From Polytrichum commune (Eukaryota > Streptophyta > Polytrichopsida > Polytrichales > Polytrichaceae): a stretch of DNA of 64,000 nucleotides. Shown piece by piece: positions 27,701-42,700 of this stretch. Position 1 is the stretch's first letter; the number at the start of each line of letters is the position of its first letter. The notes beneath the pieces are model-generated. The model searched no databases. It was not told the DNA's origin and was given only the letters and a program-made list of their open reading frames with translations. The stretch covers positions 59,091,865-59,155,864 of the forward strand of contig OX485805.1 in assembly GCA_950295325.1 (NCBI GenBank). Reading direction: 5' to 3'. A program made the position numbers and the translations under genes.

Positions 27701-30700
27701 CACCTGTAAAATTGCGGCACGTGGCCTTCGGGGTTGGCGGTACGAGTGAAAGTAACTTTTAGGGTTCCGGTAAAATGAAACCCTAGCTTCTAGGGTTTGC
27801 AGTAAAGTACACATATAGATTCTAGGGTTTCCAATAAAGTCGAAACCCTAAACCTACAGGGTTAACGGTAAAGTAATAGGGTAGCCTCTAGGGTTTACTG
27901 TGGCTTTTAGGGTTTGGTGTGCCTTCCGGGGTTCGCCGTACCTGGTGTTAGGGTTTACCGTAGCGTTCATGGTCAACGGTGACCAGTTGACTTTGACCCC
28001 GGGTTGACTTGGACCTCGAGTTTAGGGTTTGACCTTGCGTTGACTATCGCTCGCCTTCGAGTTGACTTTTTGCCGTCGTTGACTTCGTGGGCCCCGTGTT
28101 GACTCTTCAGGGTTACATGCGTGTCCCCAAAAAATGAGCATATTTATTTTTGAGAGTTTTTGGCCCAGGCCCCCTTTATAAAGCAAGGCCTATCCTACGG
28201 TGCAAGAAAAAGCCCTACAAGTGTCTTCATTTGTGAGATATGACTAGTTTGACTTTTGGGGGGTGAGTTGACTTTTTCTACTCTTAGGTGATTGGGAATT
28301 TGGATATCGTCTTGCCTTCAGGAAGGACACGGTGAATGTAATGATGTCCTTGGATTTTTCATTCGAGTGAAATTGAGAAAGTTATGGCCTTTTGAAAAAG
28401 CGAATGTAAGGGGGCTAACTTTGCGAGATGAATGAATTTGGGTTATCCGAAGGTACCTACCCCCCCATTTTGAAGGGTTCTAAACACAATGGAGTAAAAA
28501 AAAGCCCTACAAGTATCGCGAGTTGTGAGATTTTGAGGGGGTTGACTTTTTGACCACAAGAGTTGACTTTTTGACCACAAGAGTTGACTTTTTGCATGGT
28601 TACAAGGGCGTTCTTTCAGTTTGGGGGGTGGGAGTCTCGAGCCGAGGTTTTGGCTACCCCCCCATTCTCGACCCTCGCGATCGCGGTGGTGGAGCCGGAA
28701 ACTGATACACGTTTTAGGGTTGGCGGATGCGGGGCCCGCAACGTCGCGGGCCCGCGAGACCCAAGTCTCGCGAGCGACTCATGCTTTAAAATGTTTGGCC
28801 CTCACCTCGTGGACCCCGTCGAGGGCAACCCGAAATGGCCTTGCACTCGACGTTCGGACGTGGGTCGTAGTAGTTGCGAGCGGATGAAGTCATGACGTTG
28901 GGCGCTTCATCCATCCGTAGCGTGTGCGTATTCTATCGTCCCCACGACCGCTACGAGAAGTACGGGCACCTGTAAAATTGCGGCACGTGGCCTTCGGGGT
29001 TGGCGGTACGAGTGAAAGTAACTTTTAGGGTTCCGGTAAAATGAAACCCTAGCTTCTAGGGTTTGCAGTAAAGTACACATATAGATTCTAGGGTTTCCAA
29101 TAAAGTCGAAACCCTAAACCTACAGGGTTAACGGTAAAGTAATAGGGTAGCCTCTAGGGTTTACTGTGGCTTTTAGGGTTTGGTGTGCCTTCCGGGGTTC
29201 GCCGTACCTGGTGTTAGGGTTTACCGTAGCGTTCATGGTCAACGGTGACCAGTTGACTTTGACCCCGGGTTGACTTGGACCTCGAGTTTAGGGTTTGACC
29301 TTGCGTTGACTATCGCTCGCCTTCGAGTTGACTTTTTGCCGTCGTTGACTTCGTGGGCCCCGTGTTGACTCTTCAGGGTTACATGCGTGTCCCCAAAAAA
29401 TGAGCATATTTATTTTTGAGAGTTTTTGGCCCAGGCCCCCTTTATAAAGCAAGGCCTATCCTACGGTGCAAGAAAAAGCCCTACAAGTGTCTTCATTTGT
29501 GAGATATGACTAGTTTGACTTTTGGGGGGTGAGTTGACTTTTTCTACTCTTAGGTGATTGGGAATTTGGATATCGTCTTGCCTTCAGGAAGGACACGGTG
29601 AATGTAATGATGTCCTTGGATTTTTCATTCGAGTGAAATTGAGAAAGTTATGGCCTTTTGAAAAAGCGAATGTAAGGGGGCTAACTTTGCGAGATGAATG
29701 AATTTGGGTTATCCGAAGGTACCTACCCCCCCATTTTGAAGGGTTCTAAACACAATGGAGTAAAAAAAAGCCCTACAAGTATCGCGAGTTGTGAGATTTT
29801 GAGGGGGTTGACTTTTTGACCACAAGAGTTGACTTTTTGACCACAAGAGTTGACTTTTTGCATGGTTACAAGGGCGTTCTTTCAGTTTGGGGGGTGGGAG
29901 TCTCGAGCCGAGGTTTTGGCTACCCCCCCATTCTCGACCCTCGCGATCGCGGTGGTGGAGCCGGAAACTGATACACGTTTTAGGGTTGGCGGATGCGGGG
30001 CCCGCAACGTCGCGGGCCCGCGAGACCCAAGTCTCGCGAGCGACTCATGCTTTAAAATGTTTGGCCCTCACCTCGTGGACCCCGTCGAGGGCAACCCGAA
30101 ATGGCCTTGCACTCGACGTTCGGACGTGGGTCGTAGTAGTTGCGAGCGGATGAAGTCATGACGTTGGGCGCTTCATCCATCCGTAGCGTGTGCGTATTCT
30201 ATCGTCCCCACGACCGCTACGAGAAGTACGGGCACCTGTAAAATTGCGGCACGTGGCCTTCGGGGTTGGCGGTACGAGTGAAAGTAACTTTTAGGGTTCC
30301 GGTAAAATGAAACCCTAGCTTCTAGGGTTTGCAGTAAAGTACACATATAGATTCTAGGGTTTCCAATAAAGTCGAAACCCTAAACCTACAGGGTTAACGG
30401 TAAAGTAATAGGGTAGCCTCTAGGGTTTACTGTGGCTTTTAGGGTTTGGTGTGCCTTCCGGGGTTCGCCGTACCTGGTGTTAGGGTTTACCGTAGCGTTC
30501 ATGGTCAACGGTGACCAGTTGACTTTGACCCCGGGTTGACTTGGACCTCGAGTTTAGGGTTTGACCTTGCGTTGACTATCGCTCGCCTTCGAGTTGACTT
30601 TTTGCCGTCGTTGACTTCGTGGGCCCCGTGTTGACTCTTCAGGGTTACATGCGTGTCCCCAAAAAATGAGCATATTTATTTTTGAGAGTTTTTGGCCCAG

Positions 30701-33700
30701 GCCCCCTTTATAAAGCAAGGCCTATCCTACGGTGCAAGAAAAAGCCCTACAAGTGTCTTCATTTGTGAGATATGACTAGTTTGACTTTTGGGGGGTGAGT
30801 TGACTTTTTCTACTCTTAGGTGATTGGGAATTTGGATATCGTCTTGCCTTCAGGAAGGACACGGTGAATGTAATGATGTCCTTGGATTTTTCATTCGAGT
30901 GAAATTGAGAAAGTTATGGCCTTTTGAAAAAGCGAATGTAAGGGGGCTAACTTTGCGAGATGAATGAATTTGGGTTATCCGAAGGTACCTACCCCCCCAT
31001 TTTGAAGGGTTCTAAACACAATGGAGTAAAAAAAAGCCCTACAAGTATCGCGAGTTGTGAGATTTTGAGGGGGTTGACTTTTTGACCACAAGAGTTGACT
31101 TTTTGACCACAAGAGTTGACTTTTTGCATGGTTACAAGGGCGTTCTTTCAGTTTGGGGGGTGGGAGTCTCGAGCCGAGGTTTTGGCTACCCCCCCATTCT
31201 CGACCCTCGCGATCGCGGTGGTGGAGCCGGAAACTGATACACGTTTTAGGGTTGGCGGATGCGGGGCCCGCAACGTCGCGGGCCCGCGAGACCCAAGTCT
31301 CGCGAGCGACTCATGCTTTAAAATGTTTGGCCCTCACCTCGTGGACCCCGTCGAGGGCAACCCGAAATGGCCTTGCACTCGACGTTCGGACGTGGGTCGT
31401 AGTAGTTGCGAGCGGATGAAGTCATGACGTTGGGCGCTTCATCCATCCGTAGCGTGTGCGTATTCTATCGTCCCCACGACCGCTACGAGAAGTACGGGCA
31501 CCTGTAAAATTGCGGCACGTGGCCTTCGGGGTTGGCGGTACGAGTGAAAGTAACTTTTAGGGTTCCGGTAAAATGAAACCCTAGCTTCTAGGGTTTGCAG
31601 TAAAGTACACATATAGATTCTAGGGTTTCCAATAAAGTCGAAACCCTAAACCTACAGGGTTAACGGTAAAGTAATAGGGTAGCCTCTAGGGTTTACTGTG
31701 GCTTTTAGGGTTTGGTGTGCCTTCCGGGGTTCGCCGTACCTGGTGTTAGGGTTTACCGTAGCGTTCATGGTCAACGGTGACCAGTTGACTTTGACCCCGG
31801 GTTGACTTGGACCTCGAGTTTAGGGTTTGACCTTGCGTTGACTATCGCTCGCCTTCGAGTTGACTTTTTGCCGTCGTTGACTTCGTGGGCCCCGTGTTGA
31901 CTCTTCAGGGTTACATGCGTGTCCCCAAAAAATGAGCATATTTATTTTTGAGAGTTTTTGGCCCAGGCCCCCTTTATAAAGCAAGGCCTATCCTACGGTG
32001 CAAGAAAAAGCCCTACAAGTGTCTTCATTTGTGAGATATGACTAGTTTGACTTTTGGGGGGTGAGTTGACTTTTTCTACTCTTAGGTGATTGGGAATTTG
32101 GATATCGTCTTGCCTTCAGGAAGGACACGGTGAATGTAATGATGTCCTTGGATTTTTCATTCGAGTGAAATTGAGAAAGTTATGGCCTTTTGAAAAAGCG
32201 AATGTAAGGGGGCTAACTTTGCGAGATGAATGAATTTGGGTTATCCGAAGGTACCTACCCCCCCATTTTGAAGGGTTCTAAACACAATGGAGTAAAAAAA
32301 AGCCCTACAAGTATCGCGAGTTGTGAGATTTTGAGGGGGTTGACTTTTTGACCACAAGAGTTGACTTTTTGACCACAAGAGTTGACTTTTTGCATGGTTA
32401 CAAGGGCGTTCTTTCAGTTTGGGGGGTGGGAGTCTCGAGCCGAGGTTTTGGCTACCCCCCCATTCTCGACCCTCGCGATCGCGGTGGTGGAGCCGGAAAC
32501 TGATACACGTTTTAGGGTTGGCGGATGCGGGGCCCGCAACGTCGCGGGCCCGCGAGACCCAAGTCTCGCGAGCGACTCATGCTTTAAAATGTTTGGCCCT
32601 CACCTCGTGGACCCCGTCGAGGGCAACCCGAAATGGCCTTGCACTCGACGTTCGGACGTGGGTCGTAGTAGTTGCGAGCGGATGAAGTCATGACGTTGGG
32701 CGCTTCATCCATCCGTAGCGTGTGCGTATTCTATCGTCCCCACGACCGCTACGAGAAGTACGGGCACCTGTAAAATTGCGGCACGTGGCCTTCGGGGTTG
32801 GCGGTACGAGTGAAAGTAACTTTTAGGGTTCCGGTAAAATGAAACCCTAGCTTCTAGGGTTTGCAGTAAAGTACACATATAGATTCTAGGGTTTCCAATA
32901 AAGTCGAAACCCTAAACCTACAGGGTTAACGGTAAAGTAATAGGGTAGCCTCTAGGGTTTACTGTGGCTTTTAGGGTTTGGTGTGCCTTCCGGGGTTCGC
33001 CGTACCTGGTGTTAGGGTTTACCGTAGCGTTCATGGTCAACGGTGACCAGTTGACTTTGACCCCGGGTTGACTTGGACCTCGAGTTTAGGGTTTGACCTT
33101 GCGTTGACTATCGCTCGCCTTCGAGTTGACTTTTTGCCGTCGTTGACTTCGTGGGCCCCGTGTTGACTCTTCAGGGTTACATGCGTGTCCCCAAAAAATG
33201 AGCATATTTATTTTTGAGAGTTTTTGGCCCAGGCCCCCTTTATAAAGCAAGGCCTATCCTACGGTGCAAGAAAAAGCCCTACAAGTGTCTTCATTTGTGA
33301 GATATGACTAGTTTGACTTTTGGGGGGTGAGTTGACTTTTTCTACTCTTAGGTGATTGGGAATTTGGATATCGTCTTGCCTTCAGGAAGGACACGGTGAA
33401 TGTAATGATGTCCTTGGATTTTTCATTCGAGTGAAATTGAGAAAGTTATGGCCTTTTGAAAAAGCGAATGTAAGGGGGCTAACTTTGCGAGATGAATGAA
33501 TTTGGGTTATCCGAAGGTACCTACCCCCCCATTTTGAAGGGTTCTAAACACAATGGAGTAAAAAAAAGCCCTACAAGTATCGCGAGTTGTGAGATTTTGA
33601 GGGGGTTGACTTTTTGACCACAAGAGTTGACTTTTTGACCACAAGAGTTGACTTTTTGCATGGTTACAAGGGCGTTCTTTCAGTTTGGGGGGTGGGAGTC

Positions 33701-36700
33701 TCGAGCCGAGGTTTTGGCTACCCCCCCATTCTCGACCCTCGCGATCGCGGTGGTGGAGCCGGAAACTGATACACGTTTTAGGGTTGGCGGATGCGGGGCC
33801 CGCAACGTCGCGGGCCCGCGAGACCCAAGTCTCGCGAGCGACTCATGCTTTAAAATGTTTGGCCCTCACCTCGTGGACCCCGTCGAGGGCAACCCGAAAT
33901 GGCCTTGCACTCGACGTTCGGACGTGGGTCGTAGTAGTTGCGAGCGGATGAAGTCATGACGTTGGGCGCTTCATCCATCCGTAGCGTGTGCGTATTCTAT
34001 CGTCCCCACGACCGCTACGAGAAGTACGGGCACCTGTAAAATTGCGGCACGTGGCCTTCGGGGTTGGCGGTACGAGTGAAAGTAACTTTTAGGGTTCCGG
34101 TAAAATGAAACCCTAGCTTCTAGGGTTTGCAGTAAAGTACACATATAGATTCTAGGGTTTCCAATAAAGTCGAAACCCTAAACCTACAGGGTTAACGGTA
34201 AAGTAATAGGGTAGCCTCTAGGGTTTACTGTGGCTTTTAGGGTTTGGTGTGCCTTCCGGGGTTCGCCGTACCTGGTGTTAGGGTTTACCGTAGCGTTCAT
34301 GGTCAACGGTGACCAGTTGACTTTGACCCCGGGTTGACTTGGACCTCGAGTTTAGGGTTTGACCTTGCGTTGACTATCGCTCGCCTTCGAGTTGACTTTT
34401 TGCCGTCGTTGACTTCGTGGGCCCCGTGTTGACTCTTCAGGGTTACATGCGTGTCCCCAAAAAATGAGCATATTTATTTTTGAGAGTTTTTGGCCCAGGC
34501 CCCCTTTATAAAGCAAGGCCTATCCTACGGTGCAAGAAAAAGCCCTACAAGTGTCTTCATTTGTGAGATATGACTAGTTTGACTTTTGGGGGGTGAGTTG
34601 ACTTTTTCTACTCTTAGGTGATTGGGAATTTGGATATCGTCTTGCCTTCAGGAAGGACACGGTGAATGTAATGATGTCCTTGGATTTTTCATTCGAGTGA
34701 AATTGAGAAAGTTATGGCCTTTTGAAAAAGCGAATGTAAGGGGGCTAACTTTGCGAGATGAATGAATTTGGGTTATCCGAAGGTACCTACCCCCCCATTT
34801 TGAAGGGTTCTAAACACAATGGAGTAAAAAAAAGCCCTACAAGTATCGCGAGTTGTGAGATTTTGAGGGGGTTGACTTTTTGACCACAAGAGTTGACTTT
34901 TTGACCACAAGAGTTGACTTTTTGCATGGTTACAAGGGCGTTCTTTCAGTTTGGGGGGTGGGAGTCTCGAGCCGAGGTTTTGGCTACCCCCCCATTCTCG
35001 ACCCTCGCGATCGCGGTGGTGGAGCCGGAAACTGATACACGTTTTAGGGTTGGCGGATGCGGGGCCCGCAACGTCGCGGGCCCGCGAGACCCAAGTCTCG
35101 CGAGCGACTCATGCTTTAAAATGTTTGGCCCTCACCTCGTGGACCCCGTCGAGGGCAACCCGAAATGGCCTTGCACTCGACGTTCGGACGTGGGTCGTAG
35201 TAGTTGCGAGCGGATGAAGTCATGACGTTGGGCGCTTCATCCATCCGTAGCGTGTGCGTATTCTATCGTCCCCACGACCGCTACGAGAAGTACGGGCACC
35301 TGTAAAATTGCGGCACGTGGCCTTCGGGGTTGGCGGTACGAGTGAAAGTAACTTTTAGGGTTCCGGTAAAATGAAACCCTAGCTTCTAGGGTTTGCAGTA
35401 AAGTACACATATAGATTCTAGGGTTTCCAATAAAGTCGAAACCCTAAACCTACAGGGTTAACGGTAAAGTAATAGGGTAGCCTCTAGGGTTTACTGTGGC
35501 TTTTAGGGTTTGGTGTGCCTTCCGGGGTTCGCCGTACCTGGTGTTAGGGTTTACCGTAGCGTTCATGGTCAACGGTGACCAGTTGACTTTGACCCCGGGT
35601 TGACTTGGACCTCGAGTTTAGGGTTTGACCTTGCGTTGACTATCGCTCGCCTTCGAGTTGACTTTTTGCCGTCGTTGACTTCGTGGGCCCCGTGTTGACT
35701 CTTCAGGGTTACATGCGTGTCCCCAAAAAATGAGCATATTTATTTTTGAGAGTTTTTGGCCCAGGCCCCCTTTATAAAGCAAGGCCTATCCTACGGTGCA
35801 AGAAAAAGCCCTACAAGTGTCTTCATTTGTGAGATATGACTAGTTTGACTTTTGGGGGGTGAGTTGACTTTTTCTACTCTTAGGTGATTGGGAATTTGGA
35901 TATCGTCTTGCCTTCAGGAAGGACACGGTGAATGTAATGATGTCCTTGGATTTTTCATTCGAGTGAAATTGAGAAAGTTATGGCCTTTTGAAAAAGCGAA
36001 TGTAAGGGGGCTAACTTTGCGAGATGAATGAATTTGGGTTATCCGAAGGTACCTACCCCCCCATTTTGAAGGGTTCTAAACACAATGGAGTAAAAAAAAG
36101 CCCTACAAGTATCGCGAGTTGTGAGATTTTGAGGGGGTTGACTTTTTGACCACAAGAGTTGACTTTTTGACCACAAGAGTTGACTTTTTGCATGGTTACA
36201 AGGGCGTTCTTTCAGTTTGGGGGGTGGGAGTCTCGAGCCGAGGTTTTGGCTACCCCCCCATTCTCGACCCTCGCGATCGCGGTGGTGGAGCCGGAAACTG
36301 ATACACGTTTTAGGGTTGGCGGATGCGGGGCCCGCAACGTCGCGGGCCCGCGAGACCCAAGTCTCGCGAGCGACTCATGCTTTAAAATGTTTGGCCCTCA
36401 CCTCGTGGACCCCGTCGAGGGCAACCCGAAATGGCCTTGCACTCGACGTTCGGACGTGGGTCGTAGTAGTTGCGAGCGGATGAAGTCATGACGTTGGGCG
36501 CTTCATCCATCCGTAGCGTGTGCGTATTCTATCGTCCCCACGACCGCTACGAGAAGTACGGGCACCTGTAAAATTGCGGCACGTGGCCTTCGGGGTTGGC
36601 GGTACGAGTGAAAGTAACTTTTAGGGTTCCGGTAAAATGAAACCCTAGCTTCTAGGGTTTGCAGTAAAGTACACATATAGATTCTAGGGTTTCCAATAAA

Positions 36701-39700
36701 GTCGAAACCCTAAACCTACAGGGTTAACGGTAAAGTAATAGGGTAGCCTCTAGGGTTTACTGTGGCTTTTAGGGTTTGGTGTGCCTTCCGGGGTTCGCCG
36801 TACCTGGTGTTAGGGTTTACCGTAGCGTTCATGGTCAACGGTGACCAGTTGACTTTGACCCCGGGTTGACTTGGACCTCGAGTTTAGGGTTTGACCTTGC
36901 GTTGACTATCGCTCGCCTTCGAGTTGACTTTTTGCCGTCGTTGACTTCGTGGGCCCCGTGTTGACTCTTCAGGGTTACATGCGTGTCCCCAAAAAATGAG
37001 CATATTTATTTTTGAGAGTTTTTGGCCCAGGCCCCCTTTATAAAGCAAGGCCTATCCTACGGTGCAAGAAAAAGCCCTACAAGTGTCTTCATTTGTGAGA
37101 TATGACTAGTTTGACTTTTGGGGGGTGAGTTGACTTTTTCTACTCTTAGGTGATTGGGAATTTGGATATCGTCTTGCCTTCAGGAAGGACACGGTGAATG
37201 TAATGATGTCCTTGGATTTTTCATTCGAGTGAAATTGAGAAAGTTATGGCCTTTTGAAAAAGCGAATGTAAGGGGGCTAACTTTGCGAGATGAATGAATT
37301 TGGGTTATCCGAAGGTACCTACCCCCCCATTTTGAAGGGTTCTAAACACAATGGAGTAAAAAAAAGCCCTACAAGTATCGCGAGTTGTGAGATTTTGAGG
37401 GGGTTGACTTTTTGACCACAAGAGTTGACTTTTTGACCACAAGAGTTGACTTTTTGCATGGTTACAAGGGCGTTCTTTCAGTTTGGGGGGTGGGAGTCTC
37501 GAGCCGAGGTTTTGGCTACCCCCCCATTCTCGACCCTCGCGATCGCGGTGGTGGAGCCGGAAACTGATACACGTTTTAGGGTTGGCGGATGCGGGGCCCG
37601 CAACGTCGCGGGCCCGCGAGACCCAAGTCTCGCGAGCGACTCATGCTTTAAAATGTTTGGCCCTCACCTCGTGGACCCCGTCGAGGGCAACCCGAAATGG
37701 CCTTGCACTCGACGTTCGGACGTGGGTCGTAGTAGTTGCGAGCGGATGAAGTCATGACGTTGGGCGCTTCATCCATCCGTAGCGTGTGCGTATTCTATCG
37801 TCCCCACGACCGCTACGAGAAGTACGGGCACCTGTAAAATTGCGGCACGTGGCCTTCGGGGTTGGCGGTACGAGTGAAAGTAACTTTTAGGGTTCCGGTA
37901 AAATGAAACCCTAGCTTCTAGGGTTTGCAGTAAAGTACACATATAGATTCTAGGGTTTCCAATAAAGTCGAAACCCTAAACCTACAGGGTTAACGGTAAA
38001 GTAATAGGGTAGCCTCTAGGGTTTACTGTGGCTTTTAGGGTTTGGTGTGCCTTCCGGGGTTCGCCGTACCTGGTGTTAGGGTTTACCGTAGCGTTCATGG
38101 TCAACGGTGACCAGTTGACTTTGACCCCGGGTTGACTTGGACCTCGAGTTTAGGGTTTGACCTTGCGTTGACTATCGCTCGCCTTCGAGTTGACTTTTTG
38201 CCGTCGTTGACTTCGTGGGCCCCGTGTTGACTCTTCAGGGTTACATGCGTGTCCCCAAAAAATGAGCATATTTATTTTTGAGAGTTTTTGGCCCAGGCCC
38301 CCTTTATAAAGCAAGGCCTATCCTACGGTGCAAGAAAAAGCCCTACAAGTGTCTTCATTTGTGAGATATGACTAGTTTGACTTTTGGGGGGTGAGTTGAC
38401 TTTTTCTACTCTTAGGTGATTGGGAATTTGGATATCGTCTTGCCTTCAGGAAGGACACGGTGAATGTAATGATGTCCTTGGATTTTTCATTCGAGTGAAA
38501 TTGAGAAAGTTATGGCCTTTTGAAAAAGCGAATGTAAGGGGGCTAACTTTGCGAGATGAATGAATTTGGGTTATCCGAAGGTACCTACCCCCCCATTTTG
38601 AAGGGTTCTAAACACAATGGAGTAAAAAAAAGCCCTACAAGTATCGCGAGTTGTGAGATTTTGAGGGGGTTGACTTTTTGACCACAAGAGTTGACTTTTT
38701 GACCACAAGAGTTGACTTTTTGCATGGTTACAAGGGCGTTCTTTCAGTTTGGGGGGTGGGAGTCTCGAGCCGAGGTTTTGGCTACCCCCCCATTCTCGAC
38801 CCTCGCGATCGCGGTGGTGGAGCCGGAAACTGATACACGTTTTAGGGTTGGCGGATGCGGGGCCCGCAACGTCGCGGGCCCGCGAGACCCAAGTCTCGCG
38901 AGCGACTCATGCTTTAAAATGTTTGGCCCTCACCTCGTGGACCCCGTCGAGGGCAACCCGAAATGGCCTTGCACTCGACGTTCGGACGTGGGTCGTAGTA
39001 GTTGCGAGCGGATGAAGTCATGACGTTGGGCGCTTCATCCATCCGTAGCGTGTGCGTATTCTATCGTCCCCACGACCGCTACGAGAAGTACGGGCACCTG
39101 TAAAATTGCGGCACGTGGCCTTCGGGGTTGGCGGTACGAGTGAAAGTAACTTTTAGGGTTCCGGTAAAATGAAACCCTAGCTTCTAGGGTTTGCAGTAAA
39201 GTACACATATAGATTCTAGGGTTTCCAATAAAGTCGAAACCCTAAACCTACAGGGTTAACGGTAAAGTAATAGGGTAGCCTCTAGGGTTTACTGTGGCTT
39301 TTAGGGTTTGGTGTGCCTTCCGGGGTTCGCCGTACCTGGTGTTAGGGTTTACCGTAGCGTTCATGGTCAACGGTGACCAGTTGACTTTGACCCCGGGTTG
39401 ACTTGGACCTCGAGTTTAGGGTTTGACCTTGCGTTGACTATCGCTCGCCTTCGAGTTGACTTTTTGCCGTCGTTGACTTCGTGGGCCCCGTGTTGACTCT
39501 TCAGGGTTACATGCGTGTCCCCAAAAAATGAGCATATTTATTTTTGAGAGTTTTTGGCCCAGGCCCCCTTTATAAAGCAAGGCCTATCCTACGGTGCAAG
39601 AAAAAGCCCTACAAGTGTCTTCATTTGTGAGATATGACTAGTTTGACTTTTGGGGGGTGAGTTGACTTTTTCTACTCTTAGGTGATTGGGAATTTGGATA

Positions 39701-42700
39701 TCGTCTTGCCTTCAGGAAGGACACGGTGAATGTAATGATGTCCTTGGATTTTTCATTCGAGTGAAATTGAGAAAGTTATGGCCTTTTGAAAAAGCGAATG
39801 TAAGGGGGCTAACTTTGCGAGATGAATGAATTTGGGTTATCCGAAGGTACCTACCCCCCCATTTTGAAGGGTTCTAAACACAATGGAGTAAAAAAAAGCC
39901 CTACAAGTATCGCGAGTTGTGAGATTTTGAGGGGGTTGACTTTTTGACCACAAGAGTTGACTTTTTGACCACAAGAGTTGACTTTTTGCATGGTTACAAG
40001 GGCGTTCTTTCAGTTTGGGGGGTGGGAGTCTCGAGCCGAGGTTTTGGCTACCCCCCCATTCTCGACCCTCGCGATCGCGGTGGTGGAGCCGGAAACTGAT
40101 ACACGTTTTAGGGTTGGCGGATGCGGGGCCCGCAACGTCGCGGGCCCGCGAGACCCAAGTCTCGCGAGCGACTCATGCTTTAAAATGTTTGGCCCTCACC
40201 TCGTGGACCCCGTCGAGGGCAACCCGAAATGGCCTTGCACTCGACGTTCGGACGTGGGTCGTAGTAGTTGCGAGCGGATGAAGTCATGACGTTGGGCGCT
40301 TCATCCATCCGTAGCGTGTGCGTATTCTATCGTCCCCACGACCGCTACGAGAAGTACGGGCACCTGTAAAATTGCGGCACGTGGCCTTCGGGGTTGGCGG
40401 TACGAGTGAAAGTAACTTTTAGGGTTCCGGTAAAATGAAACCCTAGCTTCTAGGGTTTGCAGTAAAGTACACATATAGATTCTAGGGTTTCCAATAAAGT
40501 CGAAACCCTAAACCTACAGGGTTAACGGTAAAGTAATAGGGTAGCCTCTAGGGTTTACTGTGGCTTTTAGGGTTTGGTGTGCCTTCCGGGGTTCGCCGTA
40601 CCTGGTGTTAGGGTTTACCGTAGCGTTCATGGTCAACGGTGACCAGTTGACTTTGACCCCGGGTTGACTTGGACCTCGAGTTTAGGGTTTGACCTTGCGT
40701 TGACTATCGCTCGCCTTCGAGTTGACTTTTTGCCGTCGTTGACTTCGTGGGCCCCGTGTTGACTCTTCAGGGTTACATGCGTGTCCCCAAAAAATGAGCA
40801 TATTTATTTTTGAGAGTTTTTGGCCCAGGCCCCCTTTATAAAGCAAGGCCTATCCTACGGTGCAAGAAAAAGCCCTACAAGTGTCTTCATTTGTGAGATA
40901 TGACTAGTTTGACTTTTGGGGGGTGAGTTGACTTTTTCTACTCTTAGGTGATTGGGAATTTGGATATCGTCTTGCCTTCAGGAAGGACACGGTGAATGTA
41001 ATGATGTCCTTGGATTTTTCATTCGAGTGAAATTGAGAAAGTTATGGCCTTTTGAAAAAGCGAATGTAAGGGGGCTAACTTTGCGAGATGAATGAATTTG
41101 GGTTATCCGAAGGTACCTACCCCCCCATTTTGAAGGGTTCTAAACACAATGGAGTAAAAAAAAGCCCTACAAGTATCGCGAGTTGTGAGATTTTGAGGGG
41201 GTTGACTTTTTGACCACAAGAGTTGACTTTTTGACCACAAGAGTTGACTTTTTGCATGGTTACAAGGGCGTTCTTTCAGTTTGGGGGGTGGGAGTCTCGA
41301 GCCGAGGTTTTGGCTACCCCCCCATTCTCGACCCTCGCGATCGCGGTGGTGGAGCCGGAAACTGATACACGTTTTAGGGTTGGCGGATGCGGGGCCCGCA
41401 ACGTCGCGGGCCCGCGAGACCCAAGTCTCGCGAGCGACTCATGCTTTAAAATGTTTGGCCCTCACCTCGTGGACCCCGTCGAGGGCAACCCGAAATGGCC
41501 TTGCACTCGACGTTCGGACGTGGGTCGTAGTAGTTGCGAGCGGATGAAGTCATGACGTTGGGCGCTTCATCCATCCGTAGCGTGTGCGTATTCTATCGTC
41601 CCCACGACCGCTACGAGAAGTACGGGCACCTGTAAAATTGCGGCACGTGGCCTTCGGGGTTGGCGGTACGAGTGAAAGTAACTTTTAGGGTTCCGGTAAA
41701 ATGAAACCCTAGCTTCTAGGGTTTGCAGTAAAGTACACATATAGATTCTAGGGTTTCCAATAAAGTCGAAACCCTAAACCTACAGGGTTAACGGTAAAGT
41801 AATAGGGTAGCCTCTAGGGTTTACTGTGGCTTTTAGGGTTTGGTGTGCCTTCCGGGGTTCGCCGTACCTGGTGTTAGGGTTTACCGTAGCGTTCATGGTC
41901 AACGGTGACCAGTTGACTTTGACCCCGGGTTGACTTGGACCTCGAGTTTAGGGTTTGACCTTGCGTTGACTATCGCTCGCCTTCGAGTTGACTTTTTGCC
42001 GTCGTTGACTTCGTGGGCCCCGTGTTGACTCTTCAGGGTTACATGCGTGTCCCCAAAAAATGAGCATATTTATTTTTGAGAGTTTTTGGCCCAGGCCCCC
42101 TTTATAAAGCAAGGCCTATCCTACGGTGCAAGAAAAAGCCCTACAAGTGTCTTCATTTGTGAGATATGACTAGTTTGACTTTTGGGGGGTGAGTTGACTT
42201 TTTCTACTCTTAGGTGATTGGGAATTTGGATATCGTCTTGCCTTCAGGAAGGACACGGTGAATGTAATGATGTCCTTGGATTTTTCATTCGAGTGAAATT
42301 GAGAAAGTTATGGCCTTTTGAAAAAGCGAATGTAAGGGGGCTAACTTTGCGAGATGAATGAATTTGGGTTATCCGAAGGTACCTACCCCCCCATTTTGAA
42401 GGGTTCTAAACACAATGGAGTAAAAAAAAGCCCTACAAGTATCGCGAGTTGTGAGATTTTGAGGGGGTTGACTTTTTGACCACAAGAGTTGACTTTTTGA
42501 CCACAAGAGTTGACTTTTTGCATGGTTACAAGGGCGTTCTTTCAGTTTGGGGGGTGGGAGTCTCGAGCCGAGGTTTTGGCTACCCCCCCATTCTCGACCC
42601 TCGCGATCGCGGTGGTGGAGCCGGAAACTGATACACGTTTTAGGGTTGGCGGATGCGGGGCCCGCAACGTCGCGGGCCCGCGAGACCCAAGTCTCGCGAG